64,000 bases of DNA from Scilla litardierei (lineage: Eukaryota; Streptophyta; Magnoliopsida; Asparagales; Asparagaceae), in contig CM061133.1 in assembly GCA_030789695.1 (NCBI GenBank), forward strand, positions 96,739,128-96,803,127, written 5' to 3'. Below, piece after piece: positions 1 to 12,800 of the stretch (its first letter is position 1; each line of letters opens with the position of its first letter). The notes under the pieces were generated by a model. It was not told where the DNA came from, did no database searches, and saw nothing but the letters and a program-made list of their open reading frames with translations. Position numbers and translations under genes: made by a program.

Positions 1-370
1 GTTCTTAGACCGACTAAGAGTAAACAGTAACTCGACTGTACAGAAGAACCAAGAATTAGTCGGTCTGAGTACAAAGATTAACCGACTAGTTTAACAACTA
101 GTCGGTCGAAAGATGAACTTAGACCGACTAAGAATGAACAGTACTGATACTAAAATTTAGATGATGTGTTAGTCGGTTAAAGACGCATTGCCGACCGACT
201 AGTTTGCAACCTAGTCGGTCAACCAACGTTCTTAGACCGACTAACGATAAACAGTAACTCCTGAGAAATTTAGAAAGCCAACTAGTCGATCCAAGAAGGA
301 TTGCCGACCGACTGGATCGTCATCTAGTCGGTCGGTGCCCCTTCTTACACCGGCTAATAAGAACCAAAAG
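1..370. repeat. Palindrome array CCGACTAG...CTAGTCGG in LTR
   Basis: Repeated inverted motifs of the form GACCGACTAG, a 7-9 base spacer and CTAGTCGGTC alternate with single ACCGACTAA half sites. This is the same array found upstream of the TATA box in the two LTRs of element A. Confidence 0.8.
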
Positions 371-624
371 TTCTGATACGGAGCGCAGAGCTCCGGGATC
401 GATTCCTAAGACTCCTAGGCTTGATCTAATAGTAAGACACGACCGTTATGAAGTCCGTCACGAATGACATACTTCGAAATCGACAATCCTAAGGAAGAAA
501 CGAGAAAATACGACGAATCGATCGAAAATGAAAGCTACGGAGACGAAAACCACACACGAGGAGAAAATCCACCAAAACATATATTATATTAATAAATCCA
601 GATACAAGGAAACCAGTCGTTACA
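1..624 (-). mobile_element. Partial gypsy LTR, family A-like, reverse orientation
   Basis: Read on the minus strand this block begins at 624 with TGTAACGACTG, the same start as the LTR of element A at 35642. It keeps A's order of landmarks: the AT-rich TATATTATATT stretch, the TTTTCGTCTCCG region, the TAGGAGTCTTAGGAATCGAT stretch and then the array of CCGACTAG/CTAGTCGG palindromes. It is cut by the left window edge, so the LTR end, and whether it is solo or part of a whole element, cannot be seen. It differs from A at many positions and is an older copy. It lies inside the 5' LTR of copia element F, because F-type LTR sequence starts immediately at 625. Confidence 0.85.
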
Positions 625-1125
625 GATCGAAGCATAAATTAATTCTTCTTCTCCCTATATTTCTGCCTTACTCCTGAATGGATCTAGCAAATCCACGAAG
701 GTGTTCGGATTCAGATCCGAAATCTTGGCGAATGCTTTCACTCGGGTGAAACTTTCTTCAGCACGTGGTTGGCTCGGCCACACGAGGGTTGCTCGCCTCG
801 GGATACGGAGCGGTTCGAGGAGAGGCTCGGTGTGGGATGGGGAGCGGCTCGGAAGAGGGTACGGTACATCTTGCCCGCCCCAAGGTTAAGATTCCGGGTA
901 TGTTTTAAGAAGCTTTCGTTTTATATCCCTCTTCATTTAGATCCCTCTTGGGGTTGTCAGATCCACCCCAAGTTGGCAGAGATACTGGCTAAGAGGGTCT
1001 GGTTCCTTAGGGCTGCATGTTAATTAGATTAACATAATTTTTCCGCTGCATATTTTTGCTTCCATGTTTCGTCCGACTTAGGACGTGCACGGGTTTTAGC
1101 CCTGAGGGTCTGCTAAAAGCCTTCA
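625..1125 (+). mobile_element. Truncated 5' LTR of copia element F
   Basis: This block aligns along its length with about 6977-7491 (shared ATCGAAGC, AATTCTTCTTCTCCCTATAT, GATCCGAAATCTTGGCGA and the final TTTTAGCCCTGAGGGT). It ends in CTTCA and is followed one base later by a copia primer site, so it is the 3' part of a 5' LTR. The 5' part is displaced by the reverse-strand gypsy LTR ending at 624. Its divergence from the right-hand copy is clearly larger than in elements A, B or E, so F is old. Confidence 0.8.
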
Positions 1126-1126
1126 G

Positions 1127-1140
1127 TGGTATCAGAGCTA
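1127..1140 (+). other. Primer binding site of F (initiator tRNA-Met type)
   Basis: TGGTATCAGAGCTA lies one base after the LTR end CA at 1125. TGGTATCAGAGC is the usual plant copia primer site complementary to the initiator tRNA-Met 3' end. Confidence 0.85.
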
Positions 1141-1189
1141 TGTCTGTATGCTGATCTAGGACTGCGATTATTTAATTGAATGCTTTTAA

Positions 1190-1620
1190 ATACAGAAAAA
1201 TGTTTTCTTTAAATTTATGCTATAAGTTTTAAATAATTTTAGATATTTAAAAATTTTATATGATAAATTTTTTAAGCATGATGTTATTTAAAAATAACGT
1301 TTTAAATTTATATGATATTTTTAAAACTTATTTTAAAACATTAAATTTATGCGATAAGTTTAAAATGATTTTAGATGTTATAAAATTTTATAAGATAAAA
1401 TTTTAAGCATGAAAAATTTTAAAATGATGTTTTAAATTTAAGTGATATTTTAAAAACTGATTTTAAAAGTTTAAAATTTTTATGCGATAAGCATGCAAAT
1501 TTTGTGATCGTTCAAAAAAAGTTTTTTATTTTTATGCGATAAAATAAAATATTTTGAAAATCATATTTTTAAATTTAAATGTTAAATTTAAGTATGCATG
1601 CAAAAATTGTTTATGTGATT
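1190..1620. repeat. AT-rich imperfect tandem repeat
   Basis: Units resembling AAATTTATGCGATAAGTTTT recur about every 100-120 bases with the companion motif TTTAAAATGATTTTAGAT. They lie directly downstream of the F primer site. The sequence is over 80 per cent A+T with no coding potential. Confidence 0.6.
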
Positions 1621-2345
1621 AACATTATTCTGTTTAATTGGTAAATAGTTGTACACCCTTTTAATGTGTTAAAATTAGTGTAACTTTATGTTAATGGCAA
1701 TGTAAATGTTGTCACTTATTTGATAACACAAGACATACCTCTTAGGTTAGCAATTAAGAAACCATTAAAATTTATGAGTTAAATTCTAATGACATGCTAT
1801 GTTTTTATAAAACATTAACAACACTTTAAGACTTAATTCCCGGTTAGTGTAGTCCCTTTAATGAAAATTTTAATTCTAATTGTTATGTAATTAATTCTCA
1901 TTAATGGACTTCGCTTTTAGCGTTGTTAATAAATTTATTAAAATCCTAATAACGATTAGGATAGCACGTGAACCTTATAGTTGATAAGGATTTAATAAAA
2001 GTTATTAAACAAATCCTAAAATTTTGAATTTAAGGATTCAACTAGTTGATAGGATTAATTAGTTGTTAATAAAAGTCTTTTAGTCTATGGCACGCATAAA
2101 AAATGACAAGCTTTATTCAATGGACCATTATCCAGTCAATGTGCTTGGCTAAGTTTGTTGGATCACCCTAGCTAGTCTAAGGGATAAGTGATCCTGGCTT
2201 AGTCAATTCCCTGGCTATGTTCCGCTGGACCGCAATGACGCGAATCATGATTATATGACACCCTGGACTATACGTTAATAATCTTCTTCAAGATTAGCTG
2301 TAGCCCTCCTTATTTTAGGGTTTGGTAACTATAGGACCCGTGCTA

Positions 2346-3334
2346 GTTGTTGAGCTACACTCAAGTTGTGACATGGCAACCTTGTAGAAACCAACTCTCT
2401 GAATACATAAGATGAAATCTTGACTTGACCCAAACCGTCGTGTCGTGAATACACCAAGCGCCGGCGTAAGTTAAGTCAATGATGTAGTCTGGCTAGATGC
2501 AGTCTAAGACTTGATCCAAATCGATGTGTCGTGAATACACCGAGCGCTGGGGCAAGTCAGGCTAGAAATGAAAACAAGGGTCCGACTAGACTAGACATTG
2601 GGATTTGGATGAGCTCAATCATGATCACAAATGGCTAGGGGTAAAAACCGATAAGAGGGTCATATCTGATATGATCGATGAAGAGTCATCTTCCGATTAC
2701 AGAGTCAAGCAACTTGTTGAGCTACACTCAAGGTTGTTAGGCTCATGGTGATTGGATCTTTTACCCATTTATTTAATTCGATTAAATCGTTCAATGTTAA
2801 GACTTAAAATGATCGTATAAATAGTGGGAGGATATAGATAGATAAAAGCCAATCTACCTATATTTAATATTGAACATATGCAAAACAAGGGTAAGTTCTA
2901 AGTTTACAAATGGAATCAAAATATAATATTTTAATGAATTAATTAACTGGTCAAATAGGTTGATTAATTCAATATCAAGTTAAATTCTAATTGATAGAAT
3001 TAAACTATATTCTTGTTGACATTAAAATGACCTTCTAAAGAAAAGACTTAAGAAATATGATTTCATTAAGTTCTGGGTCCAACAAATAAATTCATGCTAC
3101 ATGTCACTTGCCTCTATATGGGGCAGCTTAAACATATAGGATATTCGAAGTATGTTTCTCCCTACAACTTGTTGAGCTACACTCAAGGTTGTATGAAAAA
3201 ACAATTTTGACCCGCAAAGTTCGAGAATTTGATCAAACTGTTTGAGTCGAATACGAGTGCATGAACGGTGCAAGACTATGTATCCCAACCGGATCTTGAG
3301 ACAGGCAACTTGTTGAGCTACACTTAAGGTTGCA
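2346..3334. repeat. Four dispersed copies of a hairpin motif in F
   Basis: The core TTGAGCTACACTCAA occurs at about 2350, 2716 and 3172, and in a variant form (ACACTTAA) at about 3313. Each core is flanked by AACTTG or GTTGT on the left and GGTTG or GTTG on the right. TTGAG pairs with CTCAA around a CTACA loop, and the flanking CAAC can pair with GTTG, so each copy can form the same interrupted stem. Spacing is irregular, so it is not a simple tandem array. Confidence 0.7.
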
Positions 3335-4876
3335 AAGCTCAGACGTTTGGATACATGAGATGCTTGCATATCTATTCATTTATGTTGGGCTATTTAATAT
3401 CTAAATGTGATTTAGAAAAGGAAGAAGGCACTCGGAAAGTCAATCGAGTTAAATAGTTTAATTTATCATTAGTAAAGGCATAAGTAAGAGGGAATGAAAA
3501 TGTGATATATTTTGATGACACGATTTCAAAATTATTGTTATACAAAAGGTTAACACATTTTGACGAATGTCCTCACATTGCTTCTGAAGCAATGAGTAAT
3601 ATGTATAACGATAATATATATATTAAATGTTAATATATAAATACACAATATAGTAGCAAACTTATATGGCAAAATAGACTAGGCCGTATCAAGAGACTAA
3701 GCTTCACAAGTCACATAAAGAGTGGTCTGACCTCTCGTATTATGAAGTCTACGGACACTTGTGAATCTTATCCTCTTAGATATAATGGCCGAAACCATCT
3801 GTAAGACAGTGAGAGAATGAGTTGTCGAACTTAGTCTCGTACATACTGATGTACCTGAGTCTAGATTAACCAAAATAATTTATTCTTATATTCTATTAAG
3901 ACACATGTTCTTGATGAAACACAAGTCTGATAAAATAAAGAACGAAATTATAAAAGTATTTAAACTGATTCGATTAGATCGAATGGTCAAATACTTAGCT
4001 ACATAAAATCTTGCGTAATTAAAAGAAAATATGATTTTCTCTCAGGTCAAGCATGTTAACACATCGGTGTGTTAAACGGAAAGAATCACACTTAGTTAGA
4101 CTTGGTGTGATCCATAACTAGTGACTCTGAGTTATGTCCTCCCTCTGGGTTAAGTCCCAGATAGTAATGCCTAGGTTTTGATAATGTTTTATGAGGACAT
4201 TATCAATAAGATATTCATTAAATCGATCATTAGAAAGTTGTATAATTACTCGAATCTCGTGAGACGAAGGGTCGAGTTAGACATCATAATTGATGATGAC
4301 TTAGTCAACTTTTAGGATGAAATTCAAAGTAGTAACTCCGATTTATAACAAGATGCAATCAGAATAGGTCTGTGTGCGTAAATAAATTTTGGAATTTAGT
4401 TTATGTGCCCAAGGAAAATGTTTCCTCATTTTCTGCAAGTAAATCTTTAAGTTAAAAGATTGGTGCAGAAAGAAAATAGTGAAGTAAAATAGTGATGTAA
4501 ACGCTCATGTTGACCATGAAAATTGGAGTATTCACTTATAAGTTTGTTTTTCTAAATTTGATTTAGACGAACCAACTTATATGAATTAGCAGAAATTTTT
4601 CAAGGTTAGTGGGAGCGTATAAATTACATGCGAGGCATCAAAGTGATGGAATATTTATTTTGACAAAGTAATCAAAAGATTGACACTTTATCAGAAATAG
4701 ATATGAGCCATTTGAAATGACCAATAACTAATTATTACGTAAGGTACGATGAACTGGATAAGATCCATAGAAATAAAATATTATGGATTCCGAAAGACCA
4801 AGTGAATTATTTGAATGAGATTCAAATTGTTGGTCTAAAATGAACATAGAAACCCTTTAAGTCTATACTGTAGACG

Positions 4877-4918
4877 GTTTTAGCAGATCCACTAACAAAG
4901 GCTCTGCCACATGAAGTC
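4877..4918 (+). pseudogene. Copia pol C-terminal remnant
   Basis: The plus-strand reading contains ADPLTKALP, the conserved C-terminal motif of plant copia RNase H. It lies about 70 bases before the likely polypurine tract, as expected. No flanking frame is open over a useful length. It is a relict that serves mainly to orient element F. Confidence 0.7.
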
Positions 4919-6339
4919 GAAAAAACTTATGTGTAAAAAAGGCATAAGATACCGAGATAAATGTGCCTGAGTGCAAGTAGGAGATGTAGAGAGATGATGC
5001 CCTCGAGGTAATTTATCTCTGTGTGAATATCACAAACATCTCGTTCGAAATAACTGTAAGCTGTTTGGTAATAATTTATCTAAGTTATATTATAATGTAG
5101 TTAACATAAGATATTAACTTAGATAAAGTCCCGAGACTTTATGCAAGGTCAAACAGGTATCGAGATGAGTATCTCGATCATGGAGAAATGTTTGACCGTC
5201 TGTAGAATAAGTATCTAAGGGTTCGTGGTCGAAGATGTTTCGAGACAAGGTATCGAAACATCGGATAGACCATTGTGTCTTAGTCTTCACAATTTAGCGG
5301 TGGCGATGATCTCATGATCATTTGACTTGGGGAAGTCGAAGACGAGACACAGGTGCTCATTAGAGAATGAGTTCACTGAACGAACAATAAGAGTTATCAT
5401 ATGGTTACATTAACCAATCTGTCAATGATAACTCTTAGTGATGATAGGCAAGTTGGTCTTTTGAATTGAGGTCATTTGACAAACCTGTGCGTGAACGGTG
5501 CCACTTAGATCACTGACCTAACTTCGAGGCTAGGCCTGTCGAAAGGTCTTTGATATGATGTCATTTGAAGCGTACGAGGAGAGTAATGACCAAGAGAGGA
5601 TTCGTCTCTCCCGGTCAATAGGAGTTAGTGTTGTAGAGTTAGTAAAGTCTTTAGTAAAATCTCTGATCAGAGTATGTTGGAAGAAGTCTAACATTAGTTG
5701 ACTAAAGATCGATGGAAACTAACCGGTGTCAAGTTATTGGGGTTGACAGTTTGACCGTATCCTTGATGTGATCTACACGACATAGTTTAGACGAAGAGAC
5801 TAAAACTGCAGAATTCATCACGGACACAGTCAGGGTGGTCCCGACAATACTCTTTCGATGAGTCAACCACATAATTATGATTCTGAAGCAGAGACGGCAA
5901 CCACTGCTCGTGGTCACTGCCGTAAAGGGCTTCGAGCCCAACCTGTTGTAAGGGTCTGTAGGGTCTCACACAGAGTGCGACCTTCGTCCTGTAATAGGTA
6001 AAAATTAGTTATGGAGAATAATTTCCATTTGATGCAAATGAAGAGGAATTTGCATTTTGATGTAAATGATAATCTAAGCTAAGATATGTGACTAATTTGC
6101 ATATGATGCAAAAAGAGAATAAATGTGTCTTAAATTGTTTAAGACTATATTTAATAAAATTAATGTGTTGGAAAGGTTACCTGTAAAACAGGAATGTCCC
6201 GCTCTAAACACAGGTTCAAACCGCGTCAGAAACGGAGTTCAAATGAGCCCAATAAGTCTATTTAAAAGTGTTTAAATAGAGAGCCCAAAACAGACCCAAA
6301 GAATAAAACCCACAACTTTAAACTGAACTTGATGCAGAA

Positions 6340-6640
6340 TTTACTTTATGTGTGGGTGGCAGCCTTGGGCCCGGCCCAAAGGCCAAGCATCTGCCGCAAA
6401 TAAAGAAAAAGGGGGGCACCACGGGGCGCCCCCTGATTGGGCAAAGCCAGGCGCCCAAACGGGCACCAGGAAACACGCTGGCCCGGGCTTTGCCCGGGCT
6501 AGGGCACATGTGTGCCCATGCAATGCACGGGCACCCCGCGCGTGCAGAGGCACGTGCGCTGCACGCGCCTGTCGCAGTGGGGCCCGCACGCAGCCCTAGG
6601 GCTGCGTGCTTTTTGCGGCGGCGGGGGTTGTGCATTTGGG
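6340..6640. repeat. GC-rich palindromic island inside F LTR
   Basis: This GC-rich block contains GCCCGGGC twice around TTT, an imperfect GGGCACAT/GTGTGCCC palindrome, and a perfect 24-base palindrome at 6586-6609 whose left half is GCACGCAGCCCT. Both strands are open over 80-105 codons, which is a consequence of base composition and not evidence of a gene. Confidence 0.75.
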
Positions 6641-6892
6641 TGGGGGGTTTGGCATAATTTGACGCAATGTTTGGAGGGTCAAATGGACTCGGATTGAAGA
6701 ACCATTTTTTCCTATGCGTTCACCATTGAACGCCCTTCGAATTGATAGGTTGTATCAATCATGAGGCTCAATGGTGAGGGAGTTAAAATTAATGGAAGTT
6801 TGCCCTTTGTGAAAGACAAACTAAATTGAATTTATTAAACTTCAAATTTAGTCGCACATCGGATTTTGAGTAAAGGAGAGCAGTCAGCCTCC

Positions 6893-6900
6893 TATATAAA
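6893..6900 (+). promoter_or_regulatory. TATA box of F LTR
   Basis: TATATAAA lies upstream of the segment shared by both F LTRs. It is preceded by GC-rich sequence and followed by a CT-rich leader (CTCCCTCCTC), a typical plant LTR promoter arrangement. Confidence 0.6.
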
Positions 6901-7491
6901 TTGGGGTCTGCTCCCTCCTCAAAACTCGTCCCAAGCTCTAATCTGAGCAGCTCCCGTAAATGTTGGAGCTTGCTCGGATCGAAGCTTAAATTAATTCTTC
7001 TTCTCCCTATATTTCTGCCTTACTCCTGAAGAGCTCTAGTAAAGCCACGAAGAAGTTCGGATTCGGATCCGAAATCTTGGCGATGACTTTCACTCGAGTG
7101 AAACTTTCTTCGGCACGTGGTTAGCTCGACGCCACGAGGATTGCTCGCCTCGGGATGCAGATCAGTTCGAGGAGCGGTTCGAGGAGCGGCTCAGAGTGAG
7201 ACGGGAAGCGGCTCGAAAGATGGTGCGGTACATCTTGCCTGCCCCAGGGTTGAGATTCCAGGTATGTTTTTAGAAGCTTTCGTTTTAATTATTCGTAGTA
7301 GTTTATATCCCTCTTGGGGTGGTCAGATCCACCCCAAGTTGGCAGAGATCCTGGTTAAGAGGGTCTGGTTCCTTAGCGCTGCAAGTTAATTAGATTAACA
7401 TAATTTTTCTGCTGCATATTTTTGCTTCCGTGTTTCATCCGACTTAGGACTGGCACGGATTTTAGCCCTGAGGGTCCGCTAAAACCCTTCA

Positions 7492-10400
7492 CGGCATTGC
7501 TGGGTCCAGCTGCCATAGCTTTTGGATTACTTTGGGATGTCAAGCTGGTTAACATTTTCCACAAATGGCACCAAACTGTTAAGGCCAAAAATGACCAAGA
7601 CAGTTGTCAAGCTGACGGAGACTCGAAGCACTAAGCTGGAGCCTAGTCAGCCTCTGGAGTGGGACCCTCGGTTGGAACAACCGGGGGTCGATAGTTGGTT
7701 GTGGATAATGGTACGACCGTCAATCGACCTAAGAACGACCGTCGAATCGGTCGTTCGAGGTTGAAGAGCTCGATACCGACCTTGGCGATGGATGGTGATC
7801 GTCGATCTGCACCACATGGAGTCGTTTGGGGGGCGGATCTGGGTTCCGACCCAAATCCCCTCTGATGCTTAAGTTAGTAGTGAACTTAAGGGAGAGAGGG
7901 AGCTTGGTGTAGCTGAGATCGACTACAGAGGTTCGTCTCTAGACTGATGACGCAAGCTAGATTATGGAATGGTGAAAGTAAGAAGACAGAGTTCTATGTA
8001 TCAGATCTCGTACCTTCCAGATGGAGCCTTCCCTCTCTATTTATTGAGGTTTGGATTCCCTTTAGAGACGTTAGGGGATAACAGTATCCCATAATGAGGC
8101 CAGATCTTCCACCATAAATGGGAGTAAACGTTACCCACGTTCCCGAGATTCCCGAGCCGCCTTCAATCTCACATTCATGTGAAGCAGACCTAACGGTCGA
8201 CTGGCCATTTGGTCTTTGACCGAGTCGGTACCAGGTTGCTATGTTGGGCCTGGTGGGCCTCGGCCATTTGTCGACTTAGTTTCCTCGATTGTCGGCCCAA
8301 TGACTCAACTACGACCGATCCAAAAACCACAACACAGTCTTACTAACATTCCATGCAATTTATATAAAATAATTATACAACATCACAAGCATAAACAATT
8401 TAATTTATTCAACATCGCAAGCAATTTGATTAGAAAAATACATTAAATGTAGTTTAATAATTACTTGGACCACAGGGAAACGTCATTACCAGTTAGGTTA
8501 GGAAACTAACGACAGAGCGGTCTCAGGATCCTTGTAATTATTAAATCGTGAAATAATAATAATTTTAATCCAATTAAAAATTAGGCGATTGATTATGAAT
8601 TATATATAGAATTTAGAAAAAGATTTATAACTTGCCCCAAATACCCCGAGAGTGGTTAGTCATACTCAATATCCTCCCATTATTTTTCCCGATTTTTCTG
8701 GATTTTTCCAGATTTTTAAGGATTTTTTTCGAAATTTTCCAGAATTTTTTGGAATTTTCAAGGATTTATAGGGTATTTTCTAAAATATTTTATAATTTCA
8801 GAATTGGAAAGAAAAATTGGCCTGCATGCTAGAGGCCTGCGGGCTGGCTGCGGGCTTCAGGCCCGTCAGCCAAAAATATCCATATTTTTATTTTTATTTT
8901 TTTTATTTTTGTCCTTTACTGGGCTCATGGCCCATCTGGGGAGGCCCATACCTCTTCTCCCCCTCTCCCTGGGGGTTAGGGTTTTAAGGACGGAGGGGGT
9001 GGGGAGGGGCCACTGCCAGGGGAATTGCTTCGGGAGGGCCCCCGATTGGGGGGGTGAATCGACGCTCCGTGGGGCAGGGCTTTGGATCCCCCCGTGAGTG
9101 GTAGGGGCGGCAAATCAGCGCTCCGGGAGAAGAGAGGCCCCCTGACAGGGGGGGGGGGGGGGGTGCTCCGAAAAAATTGTTTGTTTTTTAAAAATTAATC
9201 TATTAAAAACAGAAGTAAAAGTAGTTTTTAATAGTAAATCTGTGTGTTTGAACATTGATTTTCTTGTCGATCTTGTTATAGATTATGCTATAGATCTATT
9301 AGAAAAAATATCATAGATTTATCAACATGCACATGTAAAATGTTGATATAGGGGTTTCTAAGATTTTACCTCTAGATCCTACCCGTCGGATCTAGCGAAG
9401 TTTGGAGAAGGAAGCCCAATCCACGTCCTCACGATTCGTCTGTCAGTAGGGATTCGGCTCAGCTGATGATCGTGCTGTTAACATGTTAGAATTGGAAGAA
9501 GTGATGGCTCATGGTATCCACCGTAGCCATATATATATTATTCATAAATGTGTTACAAATTAATGGAATCCAAGGGACACCCACTAATAGTGGGTGTAAT
9601 GATGTATGTTAGTGGGTGGAGACCAAAGGTCTCCCCCATTCATAACAACATATAAAATTTTAAAATAAAAATATGTTGATGTGCTTGTTCATTCTTTGAG
9701 CCTGTCAAGCTAAGTATCATAAGACTTTAATCGGCATGTTTATAGTTTGGACCTAATACCTAATACCTAGACCTAATGCCGCTCTAATTGGTCTGTGCTA
9801 AATTTGAGTAGGGTCAGGCTGCGCCTCATTCCCAAAACTAGTAATGAGAGCAAATGGGAAATTCTATAAGTACACCATGTTCCACATCACACACATACCA
9901 TTTACTTACAAGTTAGCCATTCAAATCAAACTTTTATTTTTATTTGAAATTTATTTTTTACCATTCATACATCTTTAAAAAAAATCACCATCTCCTTTAA
10001 CGTGCCGCCTCCTGTTGATACTACCTCTCTTTTATCATCCTTTTCTTCGTTTGTTCCTCTTCTTCACATTTCATCAAATCTATCATTTTAATTATTTTTA
10101 TCAATTTCACAAAACATTACCCAAACTGCCATCCTCCTCCTGATCCCACCATCGGTGGTGCAGCATCAAATTAAGGTCAAATATTGCATATTTTTACCCT
10201 ATATTGCTAGTCATTTGTCCATAATTTTCTGGTATTTTTGACCAATTATTTGATTTATTTGAAATATCTTCTATTACTTTTTTGATTCATAAATATCTTC
10301 TAATATTGGGTTTTACTGTTTATCGAGTAAAATATTGATTTTTGAAGCAAAAGTATGATTTTTCTCTTTCATGTTGAAGATTATAGTTTTCCGGTTCCAA

Positions 10401-11732
10401 CAGCTATTTTTGGAGATTTTTTGGAATTATCTACAATTTTTAGCGAATTTTTGAAGAAGAAAAGACCCAAAAAAGAAAAGAAAAAAAGAATTTTCTACCG
10501 TACTTGCGGGTTGTAGTAATGTAGCGTGGATACTATAGCGTGGGTTGTGGGTTTTGACCCGTTTCGAGTCCTAAACCCAGTAGGAATTCTTCGCTTATAT
10601 ATACATTGTTTTAGGGGCTTTTAGGGCATCAAAATATGTTGAAAAAATTTGCAAAAATACTCGAAATTTTCGTATTTTCAAGGAGCATGTCAGGGAGGAC
10701 GTTGCAGCAAAAATACCTTTGGAAGGAGATTTTAGGGTTCAATTGAAGGCTTTGGTGATAAAAATCTCAACTTTCTTAATGTATTGGATTAGATTCTTGT
10801 ATTAGAGATCAAAGATGATGTTTTTATTAATAAAGATTGAATTTTTCTCTCAATGCTTGGTTAATCGTTATATGAGTTGGTTGTGATGTCATTAGGGTTA
10901 TGTGATCTTTGATGTTAATGTCTTTTTCCCCTACTTTCATGACATATCGAGTGTTTTATTGATTTCGACTTGTCCTATATATTTGAGTATGATCATTGTC
11001 GAGGTGAACATGCTTTAATCGAATCTGACCTAAGTAAGGATTAGCCGTGATGCAATCCCAGCAGACGTATCGTGACCTAAGAGGGTACTTGTGCGTATTT
11101 TCTTTATGAAATCGATAACTTACGAGATTACTCTTTGGCATTATTTTATGCACTTTATCGCCATATTTTCTTTCGTTCTCATTCCCTAGCTAGATGAAAC
11201 ATTGAGTTATATAAAACATATTAATAATCATTGATTGCAAACACCCTAACGAAATCATGACCAACACATACTCTCCATATTTGTACCCCAGTATCGACTT
11301 CCCCGTAGTTATATTTTAGGATCAATTTTTATTATTTAAAACTCTTGACACCATTAGTTCATCTTCAAAAGATGGTGATTTCTTATGGAATTAGTATTCT
11401 TTAAAAACTGAAATGTGTTGTTTTGCAGGTCAGTTGTCACATGGATACGATATCTGGACTCACAGGACTTTAGGACTTATTCGATCTCCTATACTTGGGA
11501 GTAGCACTCACATATTTTGAGATGAACCAGCCTCCTAATCATCTCATCTTCTTATTTATCTCTTAAGCGTCAGCTTATTCTTCATCTTCATCTTTCTTCA
11601 CAATCTTCATAATCTTCATCCTCTTCAACCAAAAAAATAAACTATCTAAAAACCCCTTCGACAAGGAGGAGAAGTAAAAGGTGTAAGGAGGAATGGTGGT
11701 AGGAGCAACCGATTGTGCTTTAGGGGGAAGGG
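7492..11732. other. Gene-free stretch, probably decayed repeats
   Basis: I see no supported gene here. Sub-blocks are as follows: 7500-8330 is mixed sequence with CGACC-rich words; 8340-8620 is AT-rich; 8640-8800 is T-rich with repeated GGATTTTTCC-like words; 8820-9165 is GC-rich and ends in a run of about 16 G; 9190-9660 is AT-rich with a short TA run near 9531; 9660-11480 is AT-rich, with a block at 10940-11330 that looks like retroelement leader or LTR sequence but cannot be assigned; 11540-11640 is a CTTCAT-rich pyrimidine tract. Confidence 0.5.
9148..9163 (+). repeat. Homopolymer run of about 16 G
   Basis: An uninterrupted G run follows CCTGACA inside a GC-rich block. Its exact length may be uncertain because long homopolymers are prone to sequencing error. 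Confidence 0.8.
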
Positions 11733-12329
11733 TGTTACTTCTTGAAGGTCAAGACTAATATTGTTTTGATGATGATCAACACATTATGTTGGGGTGCTAA
11801 TCAATCTCATGTTTTTGTCTCAGTTTATCTTAATGATTATATATTGATGAGACAAAACATAAAGCTTGGAGGATGATGTAATGGTTATCTTAAAGACCTC
11901 GAAGAGTGATGGATTGCTCAAACTTGGATGAAGTCATGAAGATCGTCTAATGAAGCCAAAGCTTGGAGCGCGAGGATGGACATTAAGAGGAGCATTGTCA
12001 TAGCTTGGAGCTTGATGAAAGGAAGCTCATCAAAAGGTGCCAATGCTTGGAAGATGATGGGGAGAATAAAGGCATCAAGAGCTCGAGGTCTTAGACTCTA
12101 GGAGAAGAAAATTGTAATCCATGTAATACTTTATTACTTGCTTTTCTCTTTTTGAGTCTAGAACTTTGTACTGCCTTGATTAGATGGTCTTTCATTCATG
12201 CACATGTATTTACCATTTTAGTGAATCTTAGGATCATCATAGAAACCAATCCAATAGGTTCCCTATGCCAAGTACTCAATTGGAGTTATTGGACTTCCAA
12301 TAGGCACCTGTTGAAGGCATGCCAGACGA

Positions 12330-12800
12330 CTGGTGGTTCACCAGGTGCCTGGCCATCCTTCTGCAGACGGCTGTTCTACAAAAGCTCAAGTCAAATTTCT
12401 TGACTCTTTACTTGAGCATTTGGTACATGCGTCTAAAGTACATTTGGTAATCTCCTGTCAACCATCAGGCGCCTGAACATTGTTCAACAGTCTCTTGTTG
12501 AACCAAAGTGCATAACATGGTAATTTGTGCTCCAATCCATCTTGTGGGACAGTCGACTGATGTAGAGTTTTCAGCTGCATGTAAACCATCAGGCACCTAA
12601 GCATAGTTCTTTAGTCGACGGGTACACAAGATCATAAGTTGTATTTTTTCTGGCTCAAATCAATCACTTGAGGCAGTCGTCTGCTAAAGCCTTTACAGGC
12701 GCCTGCACAGTGGTACAAGCGCATGTGTAGTCTTCTATAGTCGCATGTCCTGGCTTAGATTATAGCCATTGGGATTGTAGAGTTGTTACTTCAGGCGCCT
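12330..12800. repeat. Spaced CAGGCGCCTG palindromes
   Basis: CAGGCGCCTG or a close variant occurs near 12340, 12467, 12589, 12698 and 12793. The copies alternate with AGTCGACTG, AGTCGACGG, AGTCGTCTG and AGTCGCTTG words. The spacing shrinks gradually from about 128 to 95 bases. Confidence 0.7.

Larger units (their letters stand above)
1126..4984 (+). mobile_element. Decayed internal region of copia element F
   Basis: This sequence lies between the primer site and the 3' LTR. No long open frame survives in any reading frame. A short piece of the pol C-terminus remains near its right end (4877-4918), which fixes the plus orientation. The left part (about 1190-1620) is an AT-rich imperfect repeat, and 2340-3335 carries a dispersed hairpin motif. 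The right end reads GCAAGTAGGAGA just before the LTR start and is the likely polypurine tract. The lineage cannot be assigned from what is left. Confidence 0.65.
4985..7491 (+). mobile_element. 3' LTR of copia element F
   Basis: The right end (CTTCA at 7491) matches the end of the 5' LTR at 1125. The left end is placed at TGTAGAGAG (4985), directly after the purine run GTAGGAGA and about 70 bases after the pol remnant, giving an LTR of about 2.5 kb. The left end is inferred because the matching part of the 5' LTR is outside the window. The LTR contains a GC-rich palindromic island (6340-6640) and a TATA box at 6893, followed by the segment shared with 625-1125. Confidence 0.65.

Noticed and set aside
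6318..6697. 80-105 codon frames on both strands in LTR F
   Set aside because: They lie in the GC-rich palindromic island; overlapping both strands and without motif.
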